64,000 nt of DNA from Bacilli bacterium. GTDB taxonomy: Bacteria > Bacillota_I > Bacilli_A > RFN20 > CAG-826. Position numbers and translations under genes: made by a program. The stretch is from contig JAFSOD010000004.1 of assembly GCA_017447165.1 (NCBI GenBank), positions 115,267 to 179,266 on the forward strand. The letters run 5' to 3'. Every line of letters begins with the position of its first letter. Positions within the stretch are counted from its first letter, which is position 1. The notes under the pieces are model-generated. The model was not told the origin of the DNA and did no database searches. It saw nothing but the letters and a program-made list of their open reading frames with translations. Shown here piece by piece: positions 28,700 to 38,104 of the stretch.

Positions 28700-29831
28700 G
28701 GTTATTTATTTTACCAACGCGGTTAGTCAAACAATGTTTGTGGACTATTTAAAAAAATGGAGAGTCTCTCCTAATTTAAGTAACCAGAATTTTCATAACA
28801 AGCTCATTAAGGCTATTTCTCAATACGATAAAGTAGATGTTATTTCTATTAGACCTATAAACTCCAATTTTGAGTTAAACAAACTCCCTCAATTGGTGGA
28901 AGATGAATTTAATATCTCTTGGAGATATCCTAAAGTATCCACTAGTAGAGTAGCTAAAGTTTTATTTTTAAATAAAAGAATAAAAAAAGTATTACCATCT
29001 AATGAGAATTATGAGGCTATTTTTGTTGATACTTTAAATCTATCTTTACTTAAGTCCGCGATTAAAGTTGGAAATAGATATAACTGCAAAGTGTATGGAA
29101 TATGTACTGATAATCCTAATAATATTTCCTTTACAAGCGAAAACTATAAAAAGAAACTAATCAAATTAGGGCAATCTTTAGATGGATACATCTCATTAAC
29201 TAAGGCAATCACTGATTTATACAATATAAATAAGAAACCATGTATTCAAATTGATGGAGTGTCTGAAGAATATGAAGGAAGCTTTAAACCAATAATAGAA
29301 GGAAAATACATTTATTTTGGTGGATCCTTAATGGAAGAATATGGAGTCTATTCTTTAATTGAGGCTTACAAAGATATAAATCCAAAAGATATAAAACTAG
29401 TTTTATGCGGACACCACGTAAATATTAATCAATTAAATAACGCGATTAAGGATAATGAAAATATACTTTATTTAGGTCCGGTTAGTTATGAAGATAATCT
29501 AAATTTAATTAAGCACTCTATTTTCTCTGTTAACCCTCGACCAATAAATCCAAAAATAGATGAATATTCTATTCCAAGCAAAACGTTAGAATGTATTTCT
29601 TTAGGTATATTAAATATTACAGTCGAGAATCGATTGCTAAAAGAGCACTATAAAGAATGCATCATTTGGTCTAACTCATCTTCTAAGGAAGATTTAAAAC
29701 AAGCATTAAATAAAGCGTTATCTCTTTCTAAGGAAGAAGTAGATAAATTAACTAAGAAAGCAAAAGAAAAAGTCATGGAGAGAACTTCTCTAGAAGTTGT
29801 TGGCAAACAAATCCACGACTTAATTATTTAA
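28692..29831 (+). CDS. Glycosyltransferase, GT-B fold
   Basis: A 379-residue protein with a typical GT-B C-terminal half: YIYFGGSLMEEYGVYSLIEAY, KLVLCGHH, ILYLGPVSYEDNLNLI and PSKTLECISLGI. The N-terminal half is diverged from common GT4 proteins. It starts within the 3' end of the previous gene and converges with the third glycosyltransferase (8-nt overlap at the 3' ends). Confidence 0.75.
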   Translation: MSKVIYFTNAVSQTMFVDYLKKWRVSPNLSNQNFHNKLIKAISQYDKVDVISIRPINSNFELNKLPQLVEDEFNISWRYPKVSTSRVAKVLFLNKRIKKVLPSNENYEAIFVDTLNLSLLKSAIKVGNRYNCKVYGICTDNPNNISFTSENYKKKLIKLGQSLDGYISLTKAITDLYNINKKPCIQIDGVSEEYEGSFKPIIEGKYIYFGGSLMEEYGVYSLIEAYKDINPKDIKLVLCGHHVNINQLNNAIKDNENILYLGPVSYEDNLNLIKHSIFSVNPRPINPKIDEYSIPSKTLECISLGILNITVENRLLKEHYKECIIWSNSSSKEDLKQALNKALSLSKEEVDKLTKKAKEKVMERTSLEVVGKQIHDLII

Positions 29832-30999
29832 ATTCTTTTTCAATTTGATCAGTCACAGTTCTCAACGAGAAATGTGAATCATAATACATCTTATTAAGCT
29901 TGCCCAGGCGAGCTTTTTCTTTTTCGCTTAAATTAGAAATAGCAAGTAAAGCATTTTTAACTGACTCTGGATTATCGTCCGCTAAGAAAGCGCCCCCCGA
30001 TTCTTCTAATACATCCTTGCCATCTCCTTTAATGACACCCACAATTGGTCTAGCAAAAGCTAAAGACATCATGAGTTTACTTGGTATAGTCTTTCCAACC
30101 GTTCCTTCAGCTTTTAAAGATATATAAAGGGCATCCGCACGTTTAAAATATGCAGCAGCAAGCTTAGCGACAATTGGTCCGTGATAAATAATCTTATTTT
30201 CTAACCCTCTTTCTTTAATAGAGTTAATTAAATAGTCACTCATTGGGCCCATTCCAATAATGTGGAAATAGATATCTTCATCTTTAAGTAAACTCATCGC
30301 CTCCACTAATAGAGGAATTTGTTGAATTAAACCTAGATTACCACAATATAGAATGTGGGTTCCAGTACCATAATCAAATGCAGCAATATCGCTATCTTCA
30401 ACCAAAGAGCATTGAGGAACGTACTTGATGTTATTTACTGGCAATTTAAGGACATTTTCGAAATAATCCTTAAAACTTGGCGATGAAATTAAGATCTTAT
30501 CAGCCTTAGAATAAATGGATCTACTCCAGCGATATAGACGTCTATATATAAATGAATTTTTACGTACAGCATGGGTCACCACTGTGCTTTCTGGCCATAA
30601 GTCTAAACAGTGAATTATATGTTTCACATTGTGCTTTTTCGCGTATAAATTACCTGCACAACATATAGTTACAGGGGATAAACTCATGGAATAAACATAG
30701 TCAAATTCTACTTTAGTCTTTCTAACCCACTTTTTTGAGTTTCTCCAGAAAGATAAATAGTTTCTAATAATCGATAATCTAGATTTTTTACGAGGATAAA
30801 GTTTAACGCGGTGGATGTTCACTCCGTTTACTACTTCTTCACTAATATTTTTATAGGCAGGGAGAATATAACCATATCCATAATTAGGCTTGCCAGTTAA
30901 AACATGAACTTCATGACCATCCGCTGCCATCTGCTCAGCAATTTTAGTAATGATAAAGTTCTCAGGGTAGTAATACTGACAAACAACTAATATTTTCAT
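29824..30999 (-). CDS. Glycosyltransferase, GT4 (WcaI-like)
   Basis: A 391-residue glycosyltransferase. The start MKILVVCQYYYPENFIITKIAEQM and LTGKPNYGYG match WcaI/WbuB-type GT4 enzymes of capsule and O-antigen clusters; GNLGLIQQIPLLVEAM, HIIGMGPMSDYL and SLKAEGTVGKTIPSKLMMSLAFARPIV form the nucleotide-sugar site. Start at ATG 30999; the longer reading uses TTG and lacks support, and TAACAT lies 13 nt upstream, which suggests a leaderless message. On the opposite strand to its two neighbours. Confidence 0.85.
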   Translation of the reverse strand: MKILVVCQYYYPENFIITKIAEQMAADGHEVHVLTGKPNYGYGYILPAYKNISEEVVNGVNIHRVKLYPRKKSRLSIIRNYLSFWRNSKKWVRKTKVEFDYVYSMSLSPVTICCAGNLYAKKHNVKHIIHCLDLWPESTVVTHAVRKNSFIYRRLYRWSRSIYSKADKILISSPSFKDYFENVLKLPVNNIKYVPQCSLVEDSDIAAFDYGTGTHILYCGNLGLIQQIPLLVEAMSLLKDEDIYFHIIGMGPMSDYLINSIKERGLENKIIYHGPIVAKLAAAYFKRADALYISLKAEGTVGKTIPSKLMMSLAFARPIVGVIKGDGKDVLEESGGAFLADDNPESVKNALLAISNLSEKEKARLGKLNKMYYDSHFSLRTVTDQIEKEFK

Positions 31000-31038
31000 G
31001 TAATTAATGTTAACAAATTTGTATTTGTTTATAAACAA

Positions 31039-31836
31039 TTAGAATTGAATGCAGTCAAGAAGCATCATGACTACAAAACCAACAATAAAGGCCCAAACAC
31101 CTAAATGGTCGTGTTCATTTTCTTTGATCTCAGGAATCATTTCTTCGGCCACAACATAAATCATACAGCCTGCTGCAAAGGCTAAAGCCCAAGGCATAAC
31201 TTCTTGAATTTCCATGGCGAAGAATAATCCAATAACAGCAGCGATAGGTTCCACTATTCCAGAGAACATGCCAAATAAAAAAGCCTTCATCGATTTACCA
31301 GTGTCAGCCTTAACCGGTAAAGACACAGCAGCCCCTTCAGTAACATTTTGTATGCCAATACCAACCGCAAGGAATAAAGCACCCATTAATAAGGTGTGAT
31401 TACCAGGATTAGCTAAAGCTACACCAAAGGCAACACCAACTGATAAGCCTTCAGGAATATTATGAATAGTGACCGCTAAAAACATCTTTTGATCTTTATT
31501 TAAGTGACGAGTTCTAATACCTTCTTCTTTATTATTAGAAGTGTGAAGGTGTGGAACTAATTTATCAATTCCCCACAAGAATAAAGCACCAGCTATAACG
31601 GAGATACCAGCAATTACAGATGGTGGCATATAGGTAACATTAGATTCAAAAATAGCAGGCTTTAATAAACCAAAGAATGACGCTGATAGCATCACACCAG
31701 CGGCAAATCCAGTAAAGATACGAGCAATTTTCTTTGTTAAGCCTTTCTTACCAAAGAAGAAAACTAAAGCAGAACCTAGAGTTGTAGCTCCAAATATAAT
31801 CGCTGTACCAATAATCGCATAAACATAATCAGGCAT
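31039..31836 (-). CDS. ZIP-family metal transporter
   Basis: A 265-residue, eight-helix ZIP protein. Metal site in TM4 HNIPEGLSVGVAFG (about residues 134-147) and TM5 FSGIVEPIAAVIG; a His-containing loop (PHLHTSNNKEEG) before TM4. Imports Zn2+ or related divalent metals, or exports them as in GufA types; direction cannot be told. TATAAT lies 23 nt upstream of ATG 31836. It interrupts the polysaccharide genes and is probably unrelated to them. Confidence 0.88.
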   Translation of the reverse strand: MPDYVYAIIGTAIIFGATTLGSALVFFFGKKGLTKKIARIFTGFAAGVMLSASFFGLLKPAIFESNVTYMPPSVIAGISVIAGALFLWGIDKLVPHLHTSNNKEEGIRTRHLNKDQKMFLAVTIHNIPEGLSVGVAFGVALANPGNHTLLMGALFLAVGIGIQNVTEGAAVSLPVKADTGKSMKAFLFGMFSGIVEPIAAVIGLFFAMEIQEVMPWALAFAAGCMIYVVAEEMIPEIKENEHDHLGVWAFIVGFVVMMLLDCIQF

Positions 31837-31917
31837 GCTTTTAAACCACGCAGAATATTATATAAGAGTCTACTAATAATTTGAAAAAAATATTTTCAAA
31901 ACAAACAATATCGAGTT

Positions 31918-31923
31918 TATAAT
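31918..31923 (+). promoter_or_regulatory. -10 element giving a leaderless flippase message
   Basis: A perfect TATAAT starts 13 nt before ATG 31931; no Shine-Dalgarno. TTCAAA 17 nt upstream is a weak -35. Confidence 0.55.
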
Positions 31924-31930
31924 TAATCAC

Positions 31931-33445
31931 ATGAACGACCGCACACGTACTAACGTCATCATTAATATCTCTCGTACTTTAGTGTTGACCATATTATCAT
32001 TCATGACTTTCCCTTGGGTGTGTCGATATTTAGGATCGGCCCAAGTCGGTATATATACTTGGTGTAATACATTCGTTTTATATTTCTTGGTTTTGGCTAA
32101 AGTAGGTATCCCTAATCTTGCAATTAGAGAATGTGTTAAAGTCAAAAATGATAAAGAGAAGTTGTCAAATAAAGTTCAAACATTCTTCTTAATTCAGATG
32201 GTAACCACATTATTATCCTTTGGATTAATGTGTTCCCTAGTCTTTACTGTTCCAGATTTAAAGAATAACAATGAAGTTATATTCTTATTATCAATTAACT
32301 TCCTTTCTGGAGCGTTCTCTTTTGAATGGTTATTTATCGCGTTAGAAAAACAGTTCTATATGTCTGTTAGAAGTATCGCAGTTTTAGCCTTATCAACTTT
32401 ATTAATTATTATCTTTGTTACTAATCCTGGAGATATTTATATCTACGCTTTAATAACCGCTTCAGTTACTTTAGTAACTACAGTAGCAAACTTAATATAT
32501 TCTAGGAAATTTATATCTTATAAAAAGACGATGCCATATGAGTTTAAACAGTATATAAAACCATTATTAGTCTTATTCTCTATCACATTGATTATCTCGT
32601 TTTATAACCAAACCGATACATTCATCTTAGGTTTTATTGATAAAGGTAAGGGTGAAGTTGCCTCTTACTCAGTAGGCGTAAAAGGAATCGATATCATCAT
32701 TGGTATTATCACCGCTTTAAGTACGGTTTTTATTCCTCGAGCGGCAATTTGCTACGCCCAAGAAGACAAAAAATACTTCAATAGACTTAATAAGTACTCT
32801 GTAAACATTTGTTTATTCATTGTCTTGCCTGCAATAGCGACAATGACTATGCTCGCCTCTCCTATTACTGCTTTAATCTCTGGAAACTATGATTTCTCTG
32901 AAGGGTTAGGATATGTAAATGCTCCAGCAGTTTTAATTATCCTTTGTAGCATGATGGTCACTTATTCTATAAGCGACATTATCTATGGACAAATCTTACT
33001 GCCAATGAAGAAAGAAAAATATTATCTCTACGCTTTGCTTGGTGGCACTATATTAAATATTGTTTTATCTATTGTTTTTGGTGCTGTTATCTTTAAAGAC
33101 AAACCTGCTATCGGGGTGGCTATTGGAACTGCAGTTACTGACTTATTTATCTTAGTCTATTTATTAGCGGTTACCTGGAAATGGATTTCAAAAGCAGTCT
33201 TTAATTTCAACTCATTAAAGATTTTAATCGCTACTGCTTTAATTCTTATGATGACATTTATTATTAGAGACCCAATGCATAACTTATTATTAGGTCGAGG
33301 AATAAGCTTAGCTACCAGTTATATTATTGAACTAGTAGCGATAGTCTTAATTGATGCAATTATCTATATTGGAGTGTTAGCCTTACTTAAAGAAGACTTA
33401 GTGAGCTCATTCTCTAGAAAAAGGAGAAACGCGAATAATGCCTAA
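31931..33445 (+). CDS. Oligosaccharide flippase (Wzx-like, MVF/MATE superfamily)
   Basis: A 504-residue polytopic protein with about 12-14 helices. The N-terminus NISRTLVLTILSFMTFPWVCRYLGSAQVGIYTW and the FSFEWLFIALEKQFYMSVRSI region match polysaccharide exporter flippases. It moves lipid-linked repeat units across the membrane. Overlaps the TupA-like gene by 8 nt. A Wzy-like gene lies at 35256, so a Wzx/Wzy-type pathway is likely. Confidence 0.9.
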   Translation: MNDRTRTNVIINISRTLVLTILSFMTFPWVCRYLGSAQVGIYTWCNTFVLYFLVLAKVGIPNLAIRECVKVKNDKEKLSNKVQTFFLIQMVTTLLSFGLMCSLVFTVPDLKNNNEVIFLLSINFLSGAFSFEWLFIALEKQFYMSVRSIAVLALSTLLIIIFVTNPGDIYIYALITASVTLVTTVANLIYSRKFISYKKTMPYEFKQYIKPLLVLFSITLIISFYNQTDTFILGFIDKGKGEVASYSVGVKGIDIIIGIITALSTVFIPRAAICYAQEDKKYFNRLNKYSVNICLFIVLPAIATMTMLASPITALISGNYDFSEGLGYVNAPAVLIILCSMMVTYSISDIIYGQILLPMKKEKYYLYALLGGTILNIVLSIVFGAVIFKDKPAIGVAIGTAVTDLFILVYLLAVTWKWISKAVFNFNSLKILIATALILMMTFIIRDPMHNLLLGRGISLATSYIIELVAIVLIDAIIYIGVLALLKEDLVSSFSRKRRNANNA

Positions 33446-34343
33446 CCCTAATTTAAAAGAGAATAAATTAAAACGTGCTTTAGTCTCTCCTTTTAGAGGC
33501 TTAGTTAAATGTGTTTCTAAAAAAGCCTATATCTCTTATCAATATAAATATATCACCCATCATAAACTTGATTGGAAGGGATTAAAAAGATATACAGAAA
33601 AGCTTCAATATTTACGGTTATATGTTTATCCAAAAGATGACTTGGTTTCTAAATGCGCTGGTCGCGTAGGAGTAAGAGAATACGTAAAAGAAGTAGGATT
33701 TGATGATATTTTAATCAAAATCTACGGAGTTTTTGATAAATTCGAAGATATTGATTTCGATAAACTTCCAAATCAATTTGCCATGAAATGTTCTCATGGT
33801 TGTGCGATGAATTATATCTGCTTTGATAAGAGCAAAATTGACTATGAAGAGCTAAAGAAGAAATTCAAAAAATGGCTTAAGACTAACTACGGCAAAAAGA
33901 CTGTAGAACTCCACTACGCAAAGATCAAACCACAAATCATTGTTGAAGAGTTAATGATAGAAAATGGTAAGCTCCCAACTGAATATAAGATTCATGTTTT
34001 TAATGGGGTGGCTAAAAACTTATATGTTGTTACCTCTAGAGGTGTAGATATTAGATATAACAACTATTACATTGATTGGACACCATTTGACGGATCACAA
34101 TTCAATGGTTGGAAAAAGACCGACTATCCATTAAAAAAACCATCTAACTTCGACGAGATGGTTCATATTGCGGAAGATTTAGCGTCTAAATTCCCATTTG
34201 TCCGTGTGGACTTATATAACATTAACGGAAAGGTTTATTTTTCAGAGATGACCTTCACACCTGCGAAGGGCACATTAATCTTAGATGATGATCAATGTGA
34301 CTATGAAATGGGTGAATGGTTAGATATATCTAAATATCTTTAG
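33438..34343 (+). CDS. TupA-like ATP-grasp protein
   Basis: A 301-residue member of the TupA-like ATP-grasp family, first known from teichuronopeptide synthesis, which joins amino acids or similar groups to surface polymers. Seen: KLQYLRLYVYPKDDLVSKCAGRVGVREYV, LPNQFAMKCSHGCAMN (nucleotide-binding Lys), IIVEELM, and FVRVDLYNINGKVYFSEMTFTPAKG (metal-binding Asp/Glu). Coupled to the flippase gene. The stop overlaps the converging lipoprotein gene by 4 nt. Confidence 0.85.
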   Translation: MPNPNLKENKLKRALVSPFRGLVKCVSKKAYISYQYKYITHHKLDWKGLKRYTEKLQYLRLYVYPKDDLVSKCAGRVGVREYVKEVGFDDILIKIYGVFDKFEDIDFDKLPNQFAMKCSHGCAMNYICFDKSKIDYEELKKKFKKWLKTNYGKKTVELHYAKIKPQIIVEELMIENGKLPTEYKIHVFNGVAKNLYVVTSRGVDIRYNNYYIDWTPFDGSQFNGWKKTDYPLKKPSNFDEMVHIAEDLASKFPFVRVDLYNINGKVYFSEMTFTPAKGTLILDDDQCDYEMGEWLDISKYL

Positions 34344-35263
34344 TTCCAACTTGTGTAAGGGAAGAACATTTCATATAAGAATAAAGCGTAATCGTCATAG
34401 CTGATATCAGGAACGCCTTTTTCGTTTTTGTTATAATCGATTAATGCATCACTTAACACTTCATATTCAATTGAAACGCCTACCAATCTAGTAAAGGCAA
34501 AGGTATCTGTTTTATATTTATTTAAGTCAAAAGCAATAAATGTATAGTGGGTACCAACGTTTGTGGTGTTATTATCAAAATCAACATCAACTAAAAACGG
34601 ATATCCAATTATTTCAATATTGTTTTTTAAAAACAATGTAATCTTTAATTCAATACTTGAATCATGGTATAAGGCATCATCTGGTTGTCTATCATACTCA
34701 TTTCCACCAATCGTGTAATATTCTCTAGTATTATCTGTGGAGGCTTTGAATTGTAACGCAAAATATTGTAACTCGTTACTTTCTTTTGAAAATCTCACGG
34801 AGAAGCCTGATTCTGCTGTTTGTACTCTACCCTTTTGATATCGATAGTCCGGCCTTCCATCTTGTCCGTCTTGTCCGTTTTGAGCACCACAGACTAATTG
34901 TCCATCAAATAATTTGGATTGATAGCCATATCTAAAAGAATCATCTACTCCAACCATTTTAAATTCTTGGCCATATTCTTCTAAAAGTGGATCTTTATCA
35001 AAATAATTTGGGTCAATGGAGCCAAAACCATTCAAAGTCACATTACCATAGTAGCCATAATCATAAATATATGATTCACTAGACACGTTAATAGGGGCTT
35101 CTTTTTTCGCTGAAGTTAATTCATCATTCCAAACTTTATAATAATTCTCTTTGAAATTAGCGGAGACATATTTGTCTCCTTCGACAAGATAAGAAGTACT
35201 ATAACCACAAGAAACAATTGCGGTTAATGGTAATATTAACAAATATTTTATTCTTTTACGCAT
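34340..35263 (-). CDS. Lipoprotein of unknown function
   Basis: A 307-residue exported protein: signal peptide with lipobox TAIVSCG (Cys19), then a soluble, aromatic-rich domain. A short collagen-like GQDGQDGR run lies near residue 133, followed by a beta-rich region. No family recognised. Its start overlaps the Wzy-like gene by 8 nt, so it probably works with the polysaccharide machinery at the cell surface. Confidence 0.7.
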   Translation of the reverse strand: MRKRIKYLLILPLTAIVSCGYSTSYLVEGDKYVSANFKENYYKVWNDELTSAKKEAPINVSSESYIYDYGYYGNVTLNGFGSIDPNYFDKDPLLEEYGQEFKMVGVDDSFRYGYQSKLFDGQLVCGAQNGQDGQDGRPDYRYQKGRVQTAESGFSVRFSKESNELQYFALQFKASTDNTREYYTIGGNEYDRQPDDALYHDSSIELKITLFLKNNIEIIGYPFLVDVDFDNNTTNVGTHYTFIAFDLNKYKTDTFAFTRLVGVSIEYEVLSDALIDYNKNEKGVPDISYDDYALFLYEMFFPYTSWN

Positions 35264-36650
35264 TAGTTACTTCCTCCTTCTTCTCTTCAACAACTTTAAC
35301 TTCATCTGCTCTAGACTTGCAAATCACATAGGAGAACATGAAAATCATAATTGAAAATGGAGCGGTTAAATATAATGGTCTAACAACTCTATAATATAAA
35401 GCGTAATCAACTTCATTAAAGAAAGCGCTATAACCAACAAATACGATTAAGAATAATAGTAAGGTTGCTTGTAATCTAAATTCATCTTTATGTGAGTGGA
35501 AATATTTCTTAAAGGAATTAAATCCTAAGAAGATGAAAATAAAGATTGCTAAAGCACCAATCACGCCACTGGTCATAAAGGTGTCAAAGATAAAGAATCC
35601 TGTTGGATAAGATAATTCAAAATAAGGCCAATAATTAACTTCCCAACCAGCAAAGCCCAAGAACTTCGAACTTGAGAAAATACCTTCTAAGTTAGGATTA
35701 ATAAGCTTTGAAAATCTATTCTCGACAAATAATCGCTTTAAGAATCCAGTAAAGGAATTACTAATTCCAGTAGAAACAACAATCACGTAGAACAAATAAC
35801 CAAGCAAGAATAAAGTTACTAAAGCAATTAAGATAATCTTGAAAGCTTTTCTAGTTTTAACATAAGTCTTGCCTAAATAAATAATTAATACAAGTACTGC
35901 GATCACTCCTAAACCAGTCAAAGATAATAGGGAAGGAATAAATGTTAAGGCAAAGATAGCTAAAATAGTGAACGCTAAGAAGGTGAAGAAATATCCTTTC
36001 TCCTTTTTAGGAGAAGTGAATAACAACATCACACTGCTAGATAATAAAAGTAAAGGATATAAGACGTAGTGAGACATCTTCACTTCAATAAATTTAAAGC
36101 CTTCTAATACATAGGCCATTTCATTAACAGCAACTTCACTTTTAATGCCGTTGTAATATAAATAAAAGTTTTTATAAAAGACTGGATAAAATGCACCAAA
36201 ATTAATTAAATTATAAACAAAGTTTATAAGAACATAGACCGCTAAAGCAGAGAATATTACGACAATAAATGTTTTAAGTTTAAAGTTTCTATCAATGCTT
36301 AATAAATAACCATTAAATGCCATTGGTAAAAGACCAAGAATAATAAAAACAGTCTCACCCCAAGTAAAATATTTATAGTTATTGTTCATAACATAAAAAA
36401 GATTATAATTACCAACCGCGGTTAATAAGGTAAATATGAATAAAGGAATAAAGAATAAGGCAACATTAGATAAGCCTTTAGCCTTAATCTCGCCAATATT
36501 AAATAAAATAAGTAAAACACATAACGCTAAAGATAAAGAGCCAAATAAAACAAAAGATCCACTATAGCTAAAAGCAATTAAAGCAAAGAACTCAAAAGCT
36601 AAAAATGTAATGGCAGCGCTATATCTATTAAGAAGTTTTAACTTATTCAT
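35256..36650 (-). CDS. Wzy/O-antigen-ligase-like membrane protein
   Basis: A 464-residue protein with about 12 transmembrane helices and one larger extracytoplasmic loop between residues about 300 and 360 (VENRFSKLINPNLEGIFSSSKFLGFAGWEVNYWPY), the organisation of O-antigen polymerases and ligases. The context (flippase, glycosyltransferases) supports polymerisation of the surface glycan. The cytoplasmic tail is Glu/Lys-rich. Function inferred from topology, so moderate confidence. Confidence 0.65.
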   Translation of the reverse strand: MNKLKLLNRYSAAITFLAFEFFALIAFSYSGSFVLFGSLSLALCVLLILFNIGEIKAKGLSNVALFFIPLFIFTLLTAVGNYNLFYVMNNNYKYFTWGETVFIILGLLPMAFNGYLLSIDRNFKLKTFIVVIFSALAVYVLINFVYNLINFGAFYPVFYKNFYLYYNGIKSEVAVNEMAYVLEGFKFIEVKMSHYVLYPLLLLSSSVMLLFTSPKKEKGYFFTFLAFTILAIFALTFIPSLLSLTGLGVIAVLVLIIYLGKTYVKTRKAFKIILIALVTLFLLGYLFYVIVVSTGISNSFTGFLKRLFVENRFSKLINPNLEGIFSSSKFLGFAGWEVNYWPYFELSYPTGFFIFDTFMTSGVIGALAIFIFIFLGFNSFKKYFHSHKDEFRLQATLLLFLIVFVGYSAFFNEVDYALYYRVVRPLYLTAPFSIMIFMFSYVICKSRADEVKVVEEKKEEVTNA

Positions 36651-36669
36651 ATGAATAATGATAATACAT

Positions 36670-36707
36670 TTTTAAATAAATAAAAATAGCGATGTATTTC
36701 GCTATTT
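36670..36707 (-). terminator. Terminator of the 48-residue acidic protein gene
   Basis: Minus-strand perfect 9-bp stem AAATAGCGA/TCGCTATTT with 6-nt loop, then a T-rich tract, starting 1 nt after the stop codon. Confidence 0.85.
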
Positions 36708-36854
36708 CTAGAATAATATTTCATCGAGGTCGATTATTTCATCTACATCATCAATATCTGAATAACCATCATAGTTTTCAATGACTTCGACTAATTCAAC
36801 AGTCTCCTCGTCATCATGCATTACTTTGTCATTAGGTCCTATATATAGATTCAT
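36708..36854 (-). CDS. 48-residue highly acidic small protein
   Basis: ATG 36854 to TAG 36708, with AGGGG seven bases upstream and a strong terminator directly after the stop. 17 of 48 residues are Asp or Glu and only one is Lys; the C-terminal half is nearly all acidic plus Ile/Leu/Val (DIDDVDEIIDLDEILF). It is its own small unit between two membrane protein genes. Such charge is seen in DNA-mimic and metal-binding small proteins, but no function can be assigned. Confidence 0.7.
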   Translation of the reverse strand: MNLYIGPNDKVMHDDEETVELVEVIENYDGYSDIDDVDEIIDLDEILF

Positions 36855-36898
36855 AATTTTCCCCTATGCGAAAAAGGATACCATATTTATATTAATAT

Positions 36899-36962
36899 AA
36901 AAAAACTGTTTTTCTCATTTATTGGACACTGTCCAAATAATGTGGAAAACTCAGTTTTTCTA
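36899..36962 (-). terminator. Terminator of the 36979 gene
   Basis: Minus-strand outer arms AAAACTG and CAGTTTT enclose an inner hairpin TTGGACA/TGTCCAA; a run of T follows. A compound hairpin just after the stop codon. Confidence 0.7.
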
Positions 36963-36978
36963 TTTCTAAATAAAGTAA

Positions 36979-38019
36979 TTATTCAGCTTTTGGTTCTTCG
37001 GCTTTTGGAGCAGCTTTGCCAGCTAAGACTTTATTAACGATAGCAGCGGCTAAGGCTAAGGCACCAAAGACCATGGCAACGATTGCACCAGCACCCATTC
37101 CAATACCATCACTTGAAAGTGGGATGATGATTAAGAGGAAGCCAACAACCATAAATCCAAACATTAAAGCGGACTTAACGATTGAAGATTTTTCATAATC
37201 AACTTTCTTTTCTTCATCAATGAGGTAACCATTGCTGATAACAGACTTGGCAAAGCCAAGAGAGACAAGAACGATAACCATACCCATGATAGCAAGAACT
37301 AATCCAAAGACGACCTTACCTTCTGGAGCAACTCCACTAGTCATAGTTCGAATGAATAGGAACACAGTGGTGAAAATACCACTTGTGGTATCGCCAGGCA
37401 ATGTCATAGTGGCTGCGAGACCAACGATGAGTGCGACGATTGCGCATGTTGCAGATGCAAAACCAAGAATCTTGTTAACAAGTTTTCTATCATCTTTAGT
37501 GGCAACACGGTAAACACCAGGAATGACTAAAGCCATTAAGCCACCGGATAACATCATTTCAGAACCAGATCCTAAAGTGACACTTTCATGTTCAGCACCA
37601 GAATAAATGACACCTAAGAGTAAGCCAATGTAAATAACGACGATAACACCAAAACCAATTAAGGATTTTAATAATGGGTTTAATTCGCCTTTACCAGACA
37701 TACCTTTGATTGTTTTAATCAATAAGATGATTCCCTTGACAATAGCAATAATGCCAAAGACGACTGTGAAAACGATAACAATAAGAATCATCATAAGAGG
37801 TGCGATTTGTTGTAATGCGCCTTCACCCATTGCTGGGAGTGCTTTAACTAAATCAATAAAATTCTTGATGTAGTCATAAATGTTTGCGGAAGCAACGACT
37901 TTGCCATCAGCGAGATTAGCTTGTAAAGGTAAGGCTAAAACACCAACGACAACTAAAGCGATTGCAACGAAAGTTACAACACTTAAAATAATTCTCATTA
38001 CTTTGTTTGTTTTTTCCAT
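36979..38019 (-). CDS. Polytopic membrane protein, Ala/Lys-rich tail
   Basis: A 346-residue protein with eight or more hydrophobic segments, Gly/Val/Ile-rich, and a short hydrophilic tail (GKAAPKAEEPKAE). An extracytoplasmic loop after TM1 (residues about 32-65) is the only large one. Not recognised. Monocistronic: own terminator, and 85 nt from the next upstream gene. Confidence 0.65.
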   Translation of the reverse strand: MEKTNKVMRIILSVVTFVAIALVVVGVLALPLQANLADGKVVASANIYDYIKNFIDLVKALPAMGEGALQQIAPLMMILIVIVFTVVFGIIAIVKGIILLIKTIKGMSGKGELNPLLKSLIGFGVIVVIYIGLLLGVIYSGAEHESVTLGSGSEMMLSGGLMALVIPGVYRVATKDDRKLVNKILGFASATCAIVALIVGLAATMTLPGDTTSGIFTTVFLFIRTMTSGVAPEGKVVFGLVLAIMGMVIVLVSLGFAKSVISNGYLIDEEKKVDYEKSSIVKSALMFGFMVVGFLLIIIPLSSDGIGMGAGAIVAMVFGALALAAAIVNKVLAGKAAPKAEEPKAE

Positions 38020-38052
38020 AATTATCTTATAAATTCCTTTCTACCATATATG

Positions 38053-38086
38053 ATAAAAAAAATAGTGGCTTTATACAACCACTATT
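38053..38086 (-). terminator. Terminator of the second degV gene
   Basis: Minus-strand 8-bp stem AATAGTGG/CCACTATT, 10-nt loop, then TTTTTTTT. Confidence 0.85.
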
Positions 38087-38104
38087 ATTTATTTGATAGT
38101 ATAA

